Below are positions 1 to 10,100 of a stretch of DNA of 45,143 nt, piece by piece. Positions within the stretch are counted from its first letter, which is position 1; every line of letters begins with the position of its first letter. Origin of the DNA: Pseudomonadota bacterium (GTDB taxonomy: Bacteria > Desulfobacterota > Desulfobacteria > Desulfobacterales > Desulfobacteraceae). The notes beneath the pieces are model-generated. The model searched no databases, was not told the DNA's origin, and saw only the letters and a program-made list of their open reading frames with translations. Location: assembly GCA_018821715.1 (NCBI GenBank), contig JAHJLN010000434.1, positions 1 to 45,143 on the forward strand, given 5' to 3'. The translations under genes and the position numbers were made by a program.

Positions 1-309
1 GGACTTTACCACCCCCAGATGTTCATTAAAAAGCTTGCGGTATTGGGATAACTGGATAAGCCAGTCCGGATTGTCGTCCAGAAAATAATAGGATACAAAC
101 CCTTTCTGATTGACCAGGGACGTGCCCATGGCTTCGGCAGATTGAAAAATTTCCACATTTTTATTGATGATATTTTTAAAGGTTCTTTCTATTTTATAGG
201 TATACCAGATCATCAGCGCACCACCAATCAATGTGATGCTCAAAAGGATGGCATTAACAAGGTATACTCTGTTTCTAATACTTAGATGTACAATTAATTT
301 ACCCACCAT
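1..309 (-). CDS. Sensor protein, probably histidine kinase, N-terminal part (cut by window edge)
   Basis: An open frame of 103 codons starts at the ATG at 309 and runs off the left edge without a stop. The product begins with a short cytoplasmic leader, then a hydrophobic segment at about residues 17-35 (NAILLSITLIGGALMIWYTY), followed by a helical, charged extracytoplasmic stretch (YKIERTFKNIINKN onward). This is the usual start of a membrane sensor with a four-helix or CHASE-like periplasmic domain. It is the last visible gene of the minus-strand operon that contains several receivers and kinases, 35 bases after the CBS gene. A methyl-accepting protein with a similar N-terminus cannot be excluded because the catalytic part is outside the window. 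Confidence 0.7.
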   Translation of the reverse strand, partial: MVGKLIVHLSIRNRVYLVNAILLSITLIGGALMIWYTYKIERTFKNIINKNVEIFQSAEAMGTSLVNQKGFVSYYFLDDNPDWLIQLSQYRKLFNEHLGVVKS

Positions 310-344
310 GTTGATCGTTTACTTCCTTAAATTTTGAAAAATTT

Positions 345-902
345 TCATAATGACTCTTCTTTTCTGGCAGCGCAGATTTCCATAAAAATATCGGTCAGCC
401 TTAATATTCCGACAATTTCATCTCCCCGGCTCACCAGAAGGGATTGATGATGTCCCATGACCAACTGGTGAACAGCTTGATTCAACCCTGAATCCTCCTT
501 TACATACTCACCCGGCGTCAATTTATACATGACATCAATTACTTTTTGTTTTCCCGCCTTGCGGCAAATATCTTTTAAGGGTTCATACCATAATTCATAC
601 TGATCTAAAATCGATTTCATAAATTGAGGACTGAATCCGAACCGGGGGAAAGACTCTTTTTCTCCTAAGAGTCCGTATTTCGGCTCCAAAGCCCTGATGA
701 CATCCAGTTGACTGATCTTACCAATAACCTTGCCGGTGTTTTTTTCACAGACAAGAATGGCCCGGTGCCGGTAACGGCTTTTATCAAACTGGAACTGGGC
801 AGCTTCCAATGCATCAATGGCACCGGACAAAGTGGCGTCATCAAAAACAGTGGCATACTCGGAAAGGGGAACCATTAAGTTTTTTACCAGAATTGTTTTC
901 AT
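345..902 (-). CDS. CBS-domain pair protein (stand-alone partner of a receiver)
   Basis: The 185-residue protein holds two CBS motifs: residues about 5-75 (LMVPLSEYATVFDDATLSGA, HRAILVCEKNTGKVIGKIS) and about 120-180 (IDVMYKLTPGEYVKEDSGLN, HQSLLVSRGDEIVGILRLTD). CBS pairs usually bind adenine nucleotides and report energy state. Between the two motifs lies an insert of about 45 residues (FPRFGFSPQFMKSILDQYEL) that is also present, with the same placement, in the two receiver-CBS fusion proteins at 17629 and 20474 of this window. It follows the receiver gene by 2 bases, so receiver and CBS are separate proteins here but one polypeptide elsewhere. ATG at 902 has GGAG about 12 bases upstream. Ligand unknown. 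Confidence 0.88.
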   Translation of the reverse strand: MKTILVKNLMVPLSEYATVFDDATLSGAIDALEAAQFQFDKSRYRHRAILVCEKNTGKVIGKISQLDVIRALEPKYGLLGEKESFPRFGFSPQFMKSILDQYELWYEPLKDICRKAGKQKVIDVMYKLTPGEYVKEDSGLNQAVHQLVMGHHQSLLVSRGDEIVGILRLTDIFMEICAARKEESL

Positions 903-904
903 AA

Positions 905-1345
905 TTACACATCTCCGCTTCTTCTTACCAGAAGCCTTGCTTCAGCCTTCCGGATACGTTCTTCCTGTTCATCTTTTCTTTTCCTGGCGTTTTCCAGCTT
1001 GATTTTAATTTCATCAAAATCAGCCGGTTTCATCAGGTAATCAAAAGCGCCTAATTTCATCCCCTCCACTGCAGTTTCAGTAGACCCGTGCCCGGTCAGC
1101 AAAATCACTTCAACAATGGGATGCAGAATCTTAATCTGCTGCAGGACGGCAATCCCGTCCATGCCGGGCATCCGGATATCCAGGATGACCACATCAATGG
1201 CCACATGTTCCAGCACTTCCAAAGCCTGCTTGCCATTATAGGCGGTCGAGACTTTTTCACCCTGGGCCTCAAGCCGCAGGGAAAACATTTCAACGAAATC
1301 TTTCTCATCATCTACGATCAGAACTTTTGCGGGTATTTTTATCAT
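905..1345 (-). CDS. Response regulator, receiver domain only
   Basis: The 146-residue protein is a CheY-like receiver with acidic pair DDE at residues 12-14, phosphoacceptor D56 (VVILDIRMPGMDG), the LLTGHG switch-threonine region and the conserved lysine in FDYLMKPADFDE. After the receiver there is only a basic/acidic helical tail (KRKDEQEERIRKAEARL), with no DNA-binding domain, so it acts through protein contacts or as a phosphorelay intermediate. The start at 1345 has a clear AAGGAG site. It sits 52 bases after the hybrid kinase and 2 bases before the CBS gene; the kinase partner is probably one of the kinases in this operon. Confidence 0.92.
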   Translation of the reverse strand: MIKIPAKVLIVDDEKDFVEMFSLRLEAQGEKVSTAYNGKQALEVLEHVAIDVVILDIRMPGMDGIAVLQQIKILHPIVEVILLTGHGSTETAVEGMKLGAFDYLMKPADFDEIKIKLENARKRKDEQEERIRKAEARLLVRRSGDV

Positions 1346-1397
1346 GCGTGTCTACTCCTTATCGTGTTCATATTGCTTTGTTTTTCACCATCATTTT

Positions 1398-2540
1398 TCA
1401 TTTAAAGCCTTTGGGCAGTGTGATTTTAAAACAAGTTCCTTTATTCAGATCACTATCTACCATAATCTCACCATTAAGATCTGAAACAAGTTTATGGACT
1501 ACAAAAAGTCCCAGACCCGTTCCTTCATCAAAGGATTTTGTCGTAAAAAACGGATCAAATATCTTTCCTAAATTTTCCTTGGGTATTCCCATTCCATTGT
1601 CCTTGATTTCAAAAATGATGTCATAATCGGTTTCCCTGCTTGACAACACAATGACACCGTTTTTCTTAACCGCATGAACAGCATTGTTTAAAAGGTTCAT
1701 TATAATTTGTCGAATCTGATACGGATCACTCCAGAGAACATTTTTATTTTTATCAATTTCCCAGTGAATTGTTATCTGTTTATCATCGAGATCTTTTTTT
1801 AACAGACCCAGTGTTTCATAGAACAATGCCTTCAAATCAACTTCACAAAATTCTGATTCCTTCTGTTTTACATGACCTAAAAGTTGCTGGGTAATCTTGC
1901 CGGCTCTTTTAACGCTTTTCTCGATTTTCTCGATCCCCAGCTGCAATGCCTTTTTCTGGGAGAACTTCGTCATTTCCGGCGCACTGATAATCTGTTTCAT
2001 ATACCCGGCAGACTCATTGATAATGGCCAGGGGATTGTTGATTTCATGGGCAATTCCGGTGGACAGAATGCCTAATGATACAAGCCGTTCCGTATCAATC
2101 ATTTTTTTTTCAAGTTTTGAACGATATTCAATCTGTTCCTGTTTTTCTTCCTCGTGCCGGATCATTTCATATGCCTGATTGATTTTATTAACCAGGTGAT
2201 CAATTTCCACAGGCTTTGTCAGATAATCAAACGCACCGGATTTTATTCCTTCAATTCCATCTGAAACCGCAACGTTCCCTGTCAGAAGAATGACCTGGAT
2301 TTTTGGATACGCCTGCTTAATCGCTTTTAATGTATCAATGCCGCTTATCCCGGGCATTTTTACATCCAGAACAACTACTTCAATGGATTCTCTGGCAATA
2401 ATTTCCAGGCATTCTTCTCCGTTTGAAGCCTGTATCGGATCAAATCCCCGTTTTGTAAGCCTTTTTGCGATCGCTGTCCTGAAGCCGTCTTCATCATCCA
2501 CCAGAAGAAGGCCTGCTTTATGATCATACCGTTTGTCCAT
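1398..2540 (-). CDS. Receiver-histidine kinase hybrid (receiver at the N-terminus), soluble
   Basis: The 380-residue protein has a receiver at residues 1-125 (acidic pair at 15-16, phosphoacceptor D59 in VVVLDVKMPG, lysine in DYLTKPVEID), a coiled-coil linker, a HisKA dimerisation helix with H165 in GIAHEINNP, and a HATPase_c domain with the N box (NLLNNAVHAVKKNG), G1 box (DNGMGIPKENL) and G2 box (DEGTGLGLFVVHKL). No membrane segment is present, so input must arrive by phosphorylation of the receiver, for example from the membrane kinase of the same operon. It lies 32 bases after the DASS transporter gene. The receiver-first order is the reverse of common hybrid kinases. Confidence 0.93.
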   Translation of the reverse strand: MDKRYDHKAGLLLVDDEDGFRTAIAKRLTKRGFDPIQASNGEECLEIIARESIEVVVLDVKMPGISGIDTLKAIKQAYPKIQVILLTGNVAVSDGIEGIKSGAFDYLTKPVEIDHLVNKINQAYEMIRHEEEKQEQIEYRSKLEKKMIDTERLVSLGILSTGIAHEINNPLAIINESAGYMKQIISAPEMTKFSQKKALQLGIEKIEKSVKRAGKITQQLLGHVKQKESEFCEVDLKALFYETLGLLKKDLDDKQITIHWEIDKNKNVLWSDPYQIRQIIMNLLNNAVHAVKKNGVIVLSSRETDYDIIFEIKDNGMGIPKENLGKIFDPFFTTKSFDEGTGLGLFVVHKLVSDLNGEIMVDSDLNKGTCFKITLPKGFK

Positions 2541-2572
2541 GTGTGTTTTTTATCACCTTTTTAAAAGTTCTT

Positions 2573-4153
2573 CTAAATCAAACCCAGTATTTTCCACCAG
2601 GTTCCGGCAACAATAACCAATAGTGTCAGTAAAATCGGCGTGGCAACCAGTCCGACCTTTGTCAGATCGGATGATTTAAAATACCGGTAACTGTATGCAA
2701 TGGCATTGGGGGGACAGCCGATAACCAGCAGCATGGCAAAAGAGGTTGCCATCCCCAGGCACAGCGCCAGAATCACGGGATTTACCCCTTCAAGCTGAGC
2801 CATGGGAATAACAATAGGCAGAATCAGGGCAGCTGCTGCCACATTGGCCATGGCATTGGTTACCAGGGCACCGAAAACACCTACACCAATAAACAGAACC
2901 AGCCATCCCTTTCCCTGGATCAGAGGAAAGAACAGATTGGCAAAATAATCCGCAGCTCCTGAATACCCCATGGCAAGCCCCAGGGAAATTCCACCGCCAA
3001 AGATAAACAATGCGGTTCCCCACTCCAGGTTATCATTGATGTCTCTCCACTTTAATACTTTAAATAACACCAGGCCGGCAACCCCCAGCATACCGGTGAC
3101 GGAATAATCAATTCCATGAAGGCCCTTGGTCAGCCAGAATATGAATGAAATACCGATAATGGTTAACGTTTTTTTCTCAAGCAGTGTCATGGGTCCCAAC
3201 TCTTCGTCAAAATCCGGTAATCTGAGTGTCGGGTCCGGTCTGTAAACCAGGTATACAATGAACACAGCCGCAGGAACCGTAATAATGGCCGCCGGCATGG
3301 CATACAGTATCCAATCAAAAAATGTGATCTCAATCCCTGTAAATTCTTTTAAAAAGGCTGCTGAAACCATGCAGCGCCCTCCACCGATAAGTGATCCCAT
3401 GCCGCCGCTTGAACAGGCAAAGGGTAGTGACAGCATCATGAACTTGGCAGTGTTGGTATTCGGTTCAATGCCGACTGCCCGCATCAGCGGCAACATGGTT
3501 ACAATTCCTATGGCACAGGCAGCTGCATCATGCATGAAAGTTGATGCAAGCCCGAGCCCGATGGCAATAATAAAAGTAAAACGGGTGATACTGTTGCCGG
3601 CCTTTTTTATAATATAATATCCCAGTCGTTTTGTTAAACCTGCTTTATCAAGGGCAATGGCAAAAATCAGGCAGCACATGATAAAAATTACAACCGGGTG
3701 CATATACGGCGCCCACGCACTTTTTACATCGGTGATCTGCATGACCACCAGGGAAACCCCGATTAAGACAGCAGTAATTTCCAGGGGGATGGGCTCGATG
3801 ACAAATAATATAACAAGAACAGCAAGAATGGCCAGAAAGCGTTTTGCCTTTGGTGAAAGTCCGTCAACATAATCAACTTTAATTTCGGAAAGATTCAAGC
3901 TCTTTGATTTTTGATCCAGGAATTTTACACTGGCTTCCAAAGCCCCGGGTGTGTTGGCCTTTAAAATATATGAACCGGTTTCAGCTTTTTTTCCAGGAAT
4001 AACTATAAAATGTTCTTCCACATTCTGTATCAGAATCCTTTCTATATCGCCTGTCACTTTAAACTGTGTTCCTTCAGGTCTTGGCAGCACAAAAACAATA
4101 ACACCTATCAAAAATGCAATGCCAAGTTTAAATCCATTGGTTTTATAAAACAT
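2573..4153 (-). CDS. DASS/SLC13-family anion (dicarboxylate or sulfate):Na+ symporter
   Basis: The 526-residue protein has an N-terminal membrane segment (residues 8-25), then about 80 mostly hydrophilic residues likely outside the membrane, then about a dozen hydrophobic segments. Family marks are the two glycine/asparagine-rich loops (SSGGMGSLIGGG and TNAMANVAAAALILPI) and the signature GCPPNAIAYSYRYF near the C-terminus. Known substrates of the family are C4-dicarboxylates, citrate, sulfate and related anions; the sequence alone does not tell which. The N-terminal extracytoplasmic insert is unusual for the family and is longer still in the paralogue at 21272. It sits inside an operon of receivers and kinases, suggesting that its synthesis or activity is under two-component control. 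Start 4153 has GGAGAGG. Confidence 0.9.
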   Translation of the reverse strand: MFYKTNGFKLGIAFLIGVIVFVLPRPEGTQFKVTGDIERILIQNVEEHFIVIPGKKAETGSYILKANTPGALEASVKFLDQKSKSLNLSEIKVDYVDGLSPKAKRFLAILAVLVILFVIEPIPLEITAVLIGVSLVVMQITDVKSAWAPYMHPVVIFIMCCLIFAIALDKAGLTKRLGYYIIKKAGNSITRFTFIIAIGLGLASTFMHDAAACAIGIVTMLPLMRAVGIEPNTNTAKFMMLSLPFACSSGGMGSLIGGGRCMVSAAFLKEFTGIEITFFDWILYAMPAAIITVPAAVFIVYLVYRPDPTLRLPDFDEELGPMTLLEKKTLTIIGISFIFWLTKGLHGIDYSVTGMLGVAGLVLFKVLKWRDINDNLEWGTALFIFGGGISLGLAMGYSGAADYFANLFFPLIQGKGWLVLFIGVGVFGALVTNAMANVAAAALILPIVIPMAQLEGVNPVILALCLGMATSFAMLLVIGCPPNAIAYSYRYFKSSDLTKVGLVATPILLTLLVIVAGTWWKILGLI

Positions 4154-4195
4154 GTCCTCTCCTTAACAGCTCAGCCATCATTGGTATTTTGTTTG

Positions 4196-4615
4196 TTAAT
4201 CTAAATGGGAATCCTTTATTGTTTTTTGTTGATGCTCATGTGCTTCATGAATTTTATCTATTAAGTCTGAAAGCTCACACGGTTTGCTCAGATAATCAAA
4301 GGCACCGAACATGATGCCTTCCCTGGCAGCTGTCTGTGATCCGTGTCCGGTCAGTATAATCACAGGCAGTTCGGGAACCATTCGTTTAATAACCTTTAAA
4401 ACTTCGATGCCGTCCATATCTTCCATTTTCAAATCAAGAACCACCACATGAAAATCTTTTTTCCGTAGAATCTGTATGGCCTGTGTACCGCTGAACGCCT
4501 TTGTTGCAATAATGAATCTCTTGGACAGCCTGTTGGACAGGACATTTAAATACCCTTTTTCATCATCGACCAACAGCACATTTATAGGATTCATATCTTT
4601 ATTTTTTCTGCTCAT
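4196..4615 (-). CDS. Response regulator, receiver domain only
   Basis: The 139-residue CheY-like receiver has the acidic pair in VDDEK (residues 17-20), phosphoacceptor D61 (VVVLDLKMEDMDG), ILTGHGSQ and the lysine in FDYLSKPCELSDL. A short acidic/basic tail follows and there is no output domain. It differs from the neighbouring receiver at 4631 mainly in the MEDMDG loop, where the usual proline is replaced by glutamate-aspartate. It lies 15 bases after that receiver and 42 bases before the DASS gene. A weak AGGA ribosome site precedes the ATG at 4615; an internal ATG at 4594 lacks any. Confidence 0.91.
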   Translation of the reverse strand: MSRKNKDMNPINVLLVDDEKGYLNVLSNRLSKRFIIATKAFSGTQAIQILRKKDFHVVVLDLKMEDMDGIEVLKVIKRMVPELPVIILTGHGSQTAAREGIMFGAFDYLSKPCELSDLIDKIHEAHEHQQKTIKDSHLD

Positions 4616-4630
4616 GATCTTTCTATTTTC

Positions 4631-5062
4631 CTATGGTCGACGCTCAGTAATCTCTTTTATACGGGCTTCAATAATTTTTTCTTCATGCCCTCTTTTCTTT
4701 GATGCAGCATCATTGACTTTATTGACCAGCACTTCAATGTCACACGGTTTCATCAGGTAATCAAATGCACCCAGCTTCATCCCGTCGATTGCCGTCTCGA
4801 CGGTGGCATGACCTGTCAGCATGATCACCTCAACAAGGGGCACCTTTTTTTTAATTTCAATCAATGTCTGTATGCCGTCCATCTCAGGCATTTTTACATC
4901 AAGAATAACCACTTCGATTGAGTGATTGTTTTCCAGTTCAACCAGAGCATCTTTCCCGCTGTAGACTGCAGATACATTCAAATCTCTTTTCTCCAGGCGT
5001 TTGGTAATGGTATCAAGAAAAGCTTTCTCATCATCTACAAGTAATAATTTAATCTGATTCAT
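4631..5062 (-). CDS. Response regulator, receiver domain only
   Basis: This 143-residue receiver has DDE at residues 10-12, phosphoacceptor D55 (VVILDVKMPEMDG), MLTGHATVETA and the lysine in FDYLMKPCDIE, then a charged helical tail (KRGHEEKIIEARIKEI) without DNA-binding domain. The start at 5062 is chosen because AGGAG lies 7 bases upstream; the in-frame ATG at 5077 overlaps the kinase stop as ATGA but has no ribosome site. It follows the dCache kinase directly and is its most likely cognate partner. It closely resembles the receiver at 23148, which has the same position behind the paralogous kinase. Confidence 0.92.
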   Translation of the reverse strand: MNQIKLLLVDDEKAFLDTITKRLEKRDLNVSAVYSGKDALVELENNHSIEVVILDVKMPEMDGIQTLIEIKKKVPLVEVIMLTGHATVETAIDGMKLGAFDYLMKPCDIEVLVNKVNDAASKKRGHEEKIIEARIKEITERRP

Positions 5063-5073
5063 CTTTCTTCTCC

Positions 5074-6810
5074 TCATATAATTGTTTGATTCTGTATTTC
5101 CGTATCCATGTTTTCAGGCACATCTTCCTGAAAAGGCAACCATATTCGAAATTTAGTTCCAATGTCGACCTGACTTAGAACATCAATTTTCCCTCCCATT
5201 TTCTGGATGATGCCGTAACATATTGAAAGTCCCAGCCCTGTCCCTTTTCCCACTGCCTTGGTTGTAAAAAACGGGTCAAATATCCTTGAAAGATTATCCT
5301 TGGGGATGCCGGGACCATTATCTTCAATTGAAATCACCAGATGGTTTTTCTCAATCTGACTGACTTTTGTTTCGATCTTAATGGTTCCGCCGGTTTTTTC
5401 CATGGCATCAATGGCATTGTTGATTAAATTGAGAACCACCTGCTGCAGTTCAGACGGAGAGATTCTGATATACGGAACCCCTTCATTCAGGTTTGTTTCA
5501 ATGATGACATTGTTATACCTGGCCATTTGCGCTGTTAAGGATACGATTTCCCTGATGGCATCATTCACCTGTACATCATTGACAGTGGAGTCTGTTTTCC
5601 TGGCAAAACTGAGCAGTTTATGGGTAATCTCTTTGCACCGTTTGCCCTGGGTATTGATCTGAATCAGGGCTCGTTTGAATTCATCCAGATTTTCAGCTTT
5701 TTTTAAATCTTCTTCTTCAAGAAGATCCTCTATCCATCCGGCTTCTTCAACCATGATGGCCACCGGGTTATTGATTTCATGGGCAATGCCTGCGGCAAGT
5801 TCACCGATGGTGGCAAGTTTCCCGCTTTCAACCACCTGCTGGTTCATGACCTCACTCTTTTTATCTGCACTGAAAATGAGTGCCACAATATTTTTAGGGA
5901 GCGTAAAGGCAACAAAAAGAATGGCAACACACCCGATCATAAATATGACTGCCGTCAGAAGCTGTGTTTTCCATAAATCACTGAAAACATCCTTCATGTC
6001 CTGGCGAAACACCAATATCCAGTCAATATTTTTAAGGGTGGAAATAACAAATAAATATTTATTCCCGGAAGCATCCTGTTTTTCTGTAATGACGGTTTCA
6101 TTTTTTTTAGTGCTGCTTTGCTCTGCCAGTGAGGCAATAATGGACGTGTCGAGTCTGATGTCCGCTTTGGTTTGGAGTTGACCTTTTTTATTGATAATAT
6201 AGGCGATACCGGTTTTTCCGATATGAATATTTTCCACCAGTAAATTAAATGCCCCAAAATTGATGGTTGACCGCAGAATATAATCAGAACCATCTGATTT
6301 AATCTTGACTGCAATAATAAAATGAGGATGCCCTCTTAATCCGGCAAACACATCACTGATATAAAAGGGTTTGTCCTTTGCTTTTAAAAACCATTCAGCA
6401 GTCGAATAATCTGCATTTTCAAGTTTAAACGGTCCTTCGTAAGCAAACTGGATGCCGGTTTCATTGACCAGTCCAAGATCCGTAAATGCATCTCCATATT
6501 CACTTTTTAATAATTCCAGATGTTTTTGCAAAAATATCTTAGGCGTCAGTTGCCGCTTATCAAACTGCTTGGACAGATATTGGATATTTCCTAATTTTTC
6601 CAGCAAATAGGTATCAATATTCTGGGTATGCTTTTGAACCAGCTCTGAAATATGGGCCTGAATTTTTTCAGTATAGGTCAGGTAAAATCGATAAAAAAGG
6701 AATCCGGTGGTCAATGTCATGGGAAAAAAGGACACAATCAATATCAAGACTTTGATCTTTCTGGTCAATACCTGATAAAATGCTTTCCGCTCTCTTATAA
6801 ATTGTTCCAA
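5074..6810 (-). CDS. Membrane histidine kinase with dCache-like sensor
   Basis: The 578-residue kinase has a first membrane segment (residues 20-42), a periplasmic domain of about 240 residues with double-Cache features (WFLKAKDKPFYISDVFAGLR, IGKTGIAYIINKKG, DWILVFRQDM), a second membrane segment (283-303), a HisKA helix with H344 in GIAHEINNP and a HATPase_c domain (NLINNAIDAM, DNGPGIPKDNL, GKGTGLGLSI). dCache domains usually bind small molecules such as amino or carboxylic acids; here the transporter in the operon suggests an anion ligand. The start is a TTG at 6810 with AAGGGA upstream; the next ATG lies inside the first membrane segment. It is homologous along its length to the kinase at 23624. 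Confidence 0.93.
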   Translation of the reverse strand: MEQFIRERKAFYQVLTRKIKVLILIVSFFPMTLTTGFLFYRFYLTYTEKIQAHISELVQKHTQNIDTYLLEKLGNIQYLSKQFDKRQLTPKIFLQKHLELLKSEYGDAFTDLGLVNETGIQFAYEGPFKLENADYSTAEWFLKAKDKPFYISDVFAGLRGHPHFIIAVKIKSDGSDYILRSTINFGAFNLLVENIHIGKTGIAYIINKKGQLQTKADIRLDTSIIASLAEQSSTKKNETVITEKQDASGNKYLFVISTLKNIDWILVFRQDMKDVFSDLWKTQLLTAVIFMIGCVAILFVAFTLPKNIVALIFSADKKSEVMNQQVVESGKLATIGELAAGIAHEINNPVAIMVEEAGWIEDLLEEEDLKKAENLDEFKRALIQINTQGKRCKEITHKLLSFARKTDSTVNDVQVNDAIREIVSLTAQMARYNNVIIETNLNEGVPYIRISPSELQQVVLNLINNAIDAMEKTGGTIKIETKVSQIEKNHLVISIEDNGPGIPKDNLSRIFDPFFTTKAVGKGTGLGLSICYGIIQKMGGKIDVLSQVDIGTKFRIWLPFQEDVPENMDTEIQNQTII

Positions 6811-7109
6811 TCTGTTTTTCCCTTTTTTTAATATTTCCCATAATCAATCCCTTTTGCTTTCCTTAGTATCAAAATATATGCCAGGCAAAAAAATTCTATC
6901 AATCGAGTCGTAACATATTGAAAATTTGGATAATATCGACGTGTATATATTATTCATCACATCATTGCCGTTGTCAGTTTTCTTTACACTTCGTAAAATA
7001 AATCAACCAATAGTAAACAAATCAATTTCTTCTTTTTTTAATTCACAAAAGTTTACTTGTAAAAATCCTTGACACCGATCAAAACAAACAAACGAATATT
7101 TTTTCGCAT
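6811..7109. other. Intergenic region, about 300 bases, probable promoter region of the kinase/DASS operon
   Basis: AT-rich stretch between the 1004-residue protein gene (ends at 7110, same strand) and the TTG start of the dCache kinase at 6810. No protein-coding frame with a ribosome site and no clear terminator hairpin was found. The only promoter-like sequence facing the kinase is at 6868-6894, where an imperfect sigma-54-like element and an imperfect sigma-70-like pair overlap. Confidence 0.5.
6868..6883 (-). promoter_or_regulatory. Weak sigma-54-like element before the first kinase operon
   Basis: On the minus strand the sequence is TGGCATATATTTTGAT: the -24 part fits, and the spacing is right, but the -12 part is TTGAT rather than TTGCT. 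The conserved C is missing, so the call is doubtful. The same stretch also fits a sigma-70 pair (TTGATA, 18 bases, TATATT). Estimated leader to the TTG at 6810 is about 45 bases. It is listed because the paralogous operon at 25330 has a good sigma-54 site at the same distance. Confidence 0.25.
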
Positions 7110-10100
7110 TTAAGTAATCTGATCGATCTTTGAAATGGATGATAGATAGTTTTGATATGTGGTCAGATAGAAAGATAAGGGGCGAGAAAAATTTCTTCCC
7201 AGAATGCCGTCCACAAACAGCCTGGAAATATGTTGTTCCTGTTCTAAAATTTTCTGGGACTGAAAAAAAATGATTTTTTCTTCCGGGGTCAATCTTGAAA
7301 CCATATCCAGCATTGTCATCCTTGCCCTTGGCAGATACATCCAGAAATAAAACAGGTCCAGAGAATTGATAATGATCATTACGGCAAGATCCCTTACTTC
7401 AAAATTTCTGCTGGTAAAAAGAATTTCAGGTTTTTCAAGAATCTTGAGTTCTTCTGTTTCCGGAAAAAGAAGTTCCAGCCGGGTATAGGTTTCAAACAGG
7501 TCTGAAAATTTCTTTTTAATATCTCTTTTTCGAAGATCCAGGTTATGAAACCGGTCTACCGTTCCCTCAATGACACCTGCCACGGTATCGGACGCGGCTT
7601 TTGAAATGATGGCCGCCCATTTTTGAAGGACAGTATCAATGGCCGGGATGTTGAAAAACATTAATATTGCGCTGATCAGACTATTGAACAGGATGGCAAC
7701 GGGAATGGAAAGAATGCTCCTGAAAAAATTACCCGTAATCATTCCTTTGGGAAGTCCGCGAAAAGCATTGTGGGAAGACAGATAAATTCCATTGGCCAGC
7801 GCCATGACGGAATAGAGCATCAGCGGACTGGACGACATGTTGATCCCAAAGGTTTTATCAAGGAGAAGGGTTTTAACCAGGTAATCTAAAAGCGGTACGG
7901 AAAAACCCGTATATAACAAAGCATCTGTCAGCCTTTCCCAACTGACATAATCATTCCATTTGGTCAGAGAGGACCGGTTGATACCGCCACCGCCGAGAAC
8001 CGACTGCAAAATCACCCTGAAACCGGTGATGCCAAACCAGATAAATGCACCAAAATAGGCCAGGAACCACCAGTCCTTGGTAAGAGAAAAACAGATAAAT
8101 GCCGGAACAAAGCCGGTCAAGATTTTGATGCAGTTTTTCAGCCTTGTATTAAGATTTTTCCATGATTTTTGAATGCTGGATTTCTTTGCTCCCGGCAATT
8201 CAAGTTTAAAATTGTTACTGCTTTCCTTCTGAATTCCGCCGAGCGTGACAATATTACCGTTCTTTTTCATATCCAGGGAAAAAGACTCAAAAATCCATTC
8301 CCTCTTTTTTAAGGGCATGATCTGATCAAGACCGGGCAGCCATCTGAATGCCTTCATGATCCATTTAAACAGCGGTGATATATCATTTTCCGGAAAAGCC
8401 GTCATTCGATGGCTCACATTAATGTTTGCAGGAAGAATCAATCTGTCCCCGATGGTTGTATTAATTTTTTTTATGGCCCTGAACGAAAGCGTGTTAACAA
8501 TACCAAATCCCATTCCATATGCCTGGTGTGATTTTCCGGTTGAGTCGCTTCCAATTCTGGACTTGAGCGGCCTCACCGTGTACATGTTTTTTAAGGCATC
8601 AATATCATGGAGGATATTAACAAGTTTGGGCATTCTGTCAGCCGTATCATCATATCCGGCCTGTTCTGCGGATCGAATAATTTGACGGACCACCCGTTTT
8701 AATTTTAATAAGCTTCCGGCATTAATGGCTTTCTGAAGCTGGTTAATGGAAAAAATATGCCCTTTTTCTTCAGAAAGAAAATCTTTTAAATTAATAATTT
8801 CGAGCCGGGTAATCAGACCATTCCCCTCATAAAGGATCTCAAGCACATCTTCGGGTTTTAAGTTACCAATTTTAAGTGTAATCCTGAAATCATAATGAAG
8901 CTGTTCAATCTTTGAAAAAAGGTCCATAAACCCCAACTTGAGCCTGTCGGGAACATCAGGGTCATCATTGATTGCAAAGGGATGGGTTATTTCAGGATGT
9001 TGCAAAGGATTTAAGTAGGTGGCAATAATCTCCTTTGTACTGAAACGATCCATTTTTTCCACCAGCGTTTTTATTCGCTCCTGCTCCTTTGCATCCGAAG
9101 TACCAAACACCTGATTCAGATCTTCGATACGCAATGCCATTGCCCTGACAGCCAGAAAATGGATATACTCCCCAAGATGAGGGACGGATGGCAACCCAGG
9201 GGAGGCAAATTGTAAAAATTCTTCAGGACTGAGTTTTGCCAGTTCAATATCCAGATCCCGGCTAAGGTCTTCAAGATATCGTTCATTGAAATTATCCAGA
9301 AGACGCAATACATATTTTTCCTGAAACTTTAAGACCGCTTTCCCCTGTTCCATGAAGGTTGCCACATGGGGTTCGGCAAGGAAACACAGGAAGGCTTCTG
9401 CATCAGGAAGGCCCCGTGACACCCAGATAAAAGATATAAAACGATCCCGGTATCTTGCCCAGAATTCAATTCCGATTCGAAGATCAATTTCCATGATCCT
9501 GGCAGCTTCGATCAATTCTGCCGCAAATCTTGGTTCTATACAATGATAATAAATGACCCTTAACCGCCGGATGCCTTTTATCCATGCATCCATGATAAGA
9601 TGTGTGGGAGATTTACGGCCCGATGTATTGGCATCATGCACATGATCGTCAAAAGCGATCTGATTCCACTCTTCGGGCATTTCCAGAAGATGATAGTGGC
9701 TCAAAAGCTTTCTGATAACCCTGGGTTTACCAAACGCAGCCATACGAAAATTATGGGCCAGTTGAAGTTGAAGTGAATCATTGCCCTTGGCCCTAACCAG
9801 CTCTTTCATGATCTGGAGAAGAATCCTGGCAGTATTCTTTGGCATGGGGCCATCCGCTGTATTCAGGATTTCATCTTTCAATCCCTGAAGTGCCTGAAGG
9901 CGGTTTTCTATTCCACCTCTTTCCATTGATTCAAGAAGATGAACAATGGCATAAGCCGTTCGAAGGCCCTTGGACTCTGCCAGTTCTTTGATGCCCAGGG
10001 GATGGAAAAAAGGATAATACAGTTTGCGGGTATAGCCAAGGGTTTTATCTGTATCGTAAACAGAATTGACAATCCTGATCAGGTCATGGTCTCGTCTGTC

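Noticed and set aside
300-340. Palindrome TGAAAAATTTTCA between the CBS gene and the partial sensor gene
   Set aside because: Short and AT-rich, no T run for a terminator and no promoter nearby; expected by chance in this base composition.
9352-9546. Open frames opposite the long genes (for example opposite the 1004-residue protein, the DASS genes and pnt genes)
   Set aside because: They lack ribosome sites, have no recognisable family motifs and mirror the codon pattern of the real genes on the other strand.
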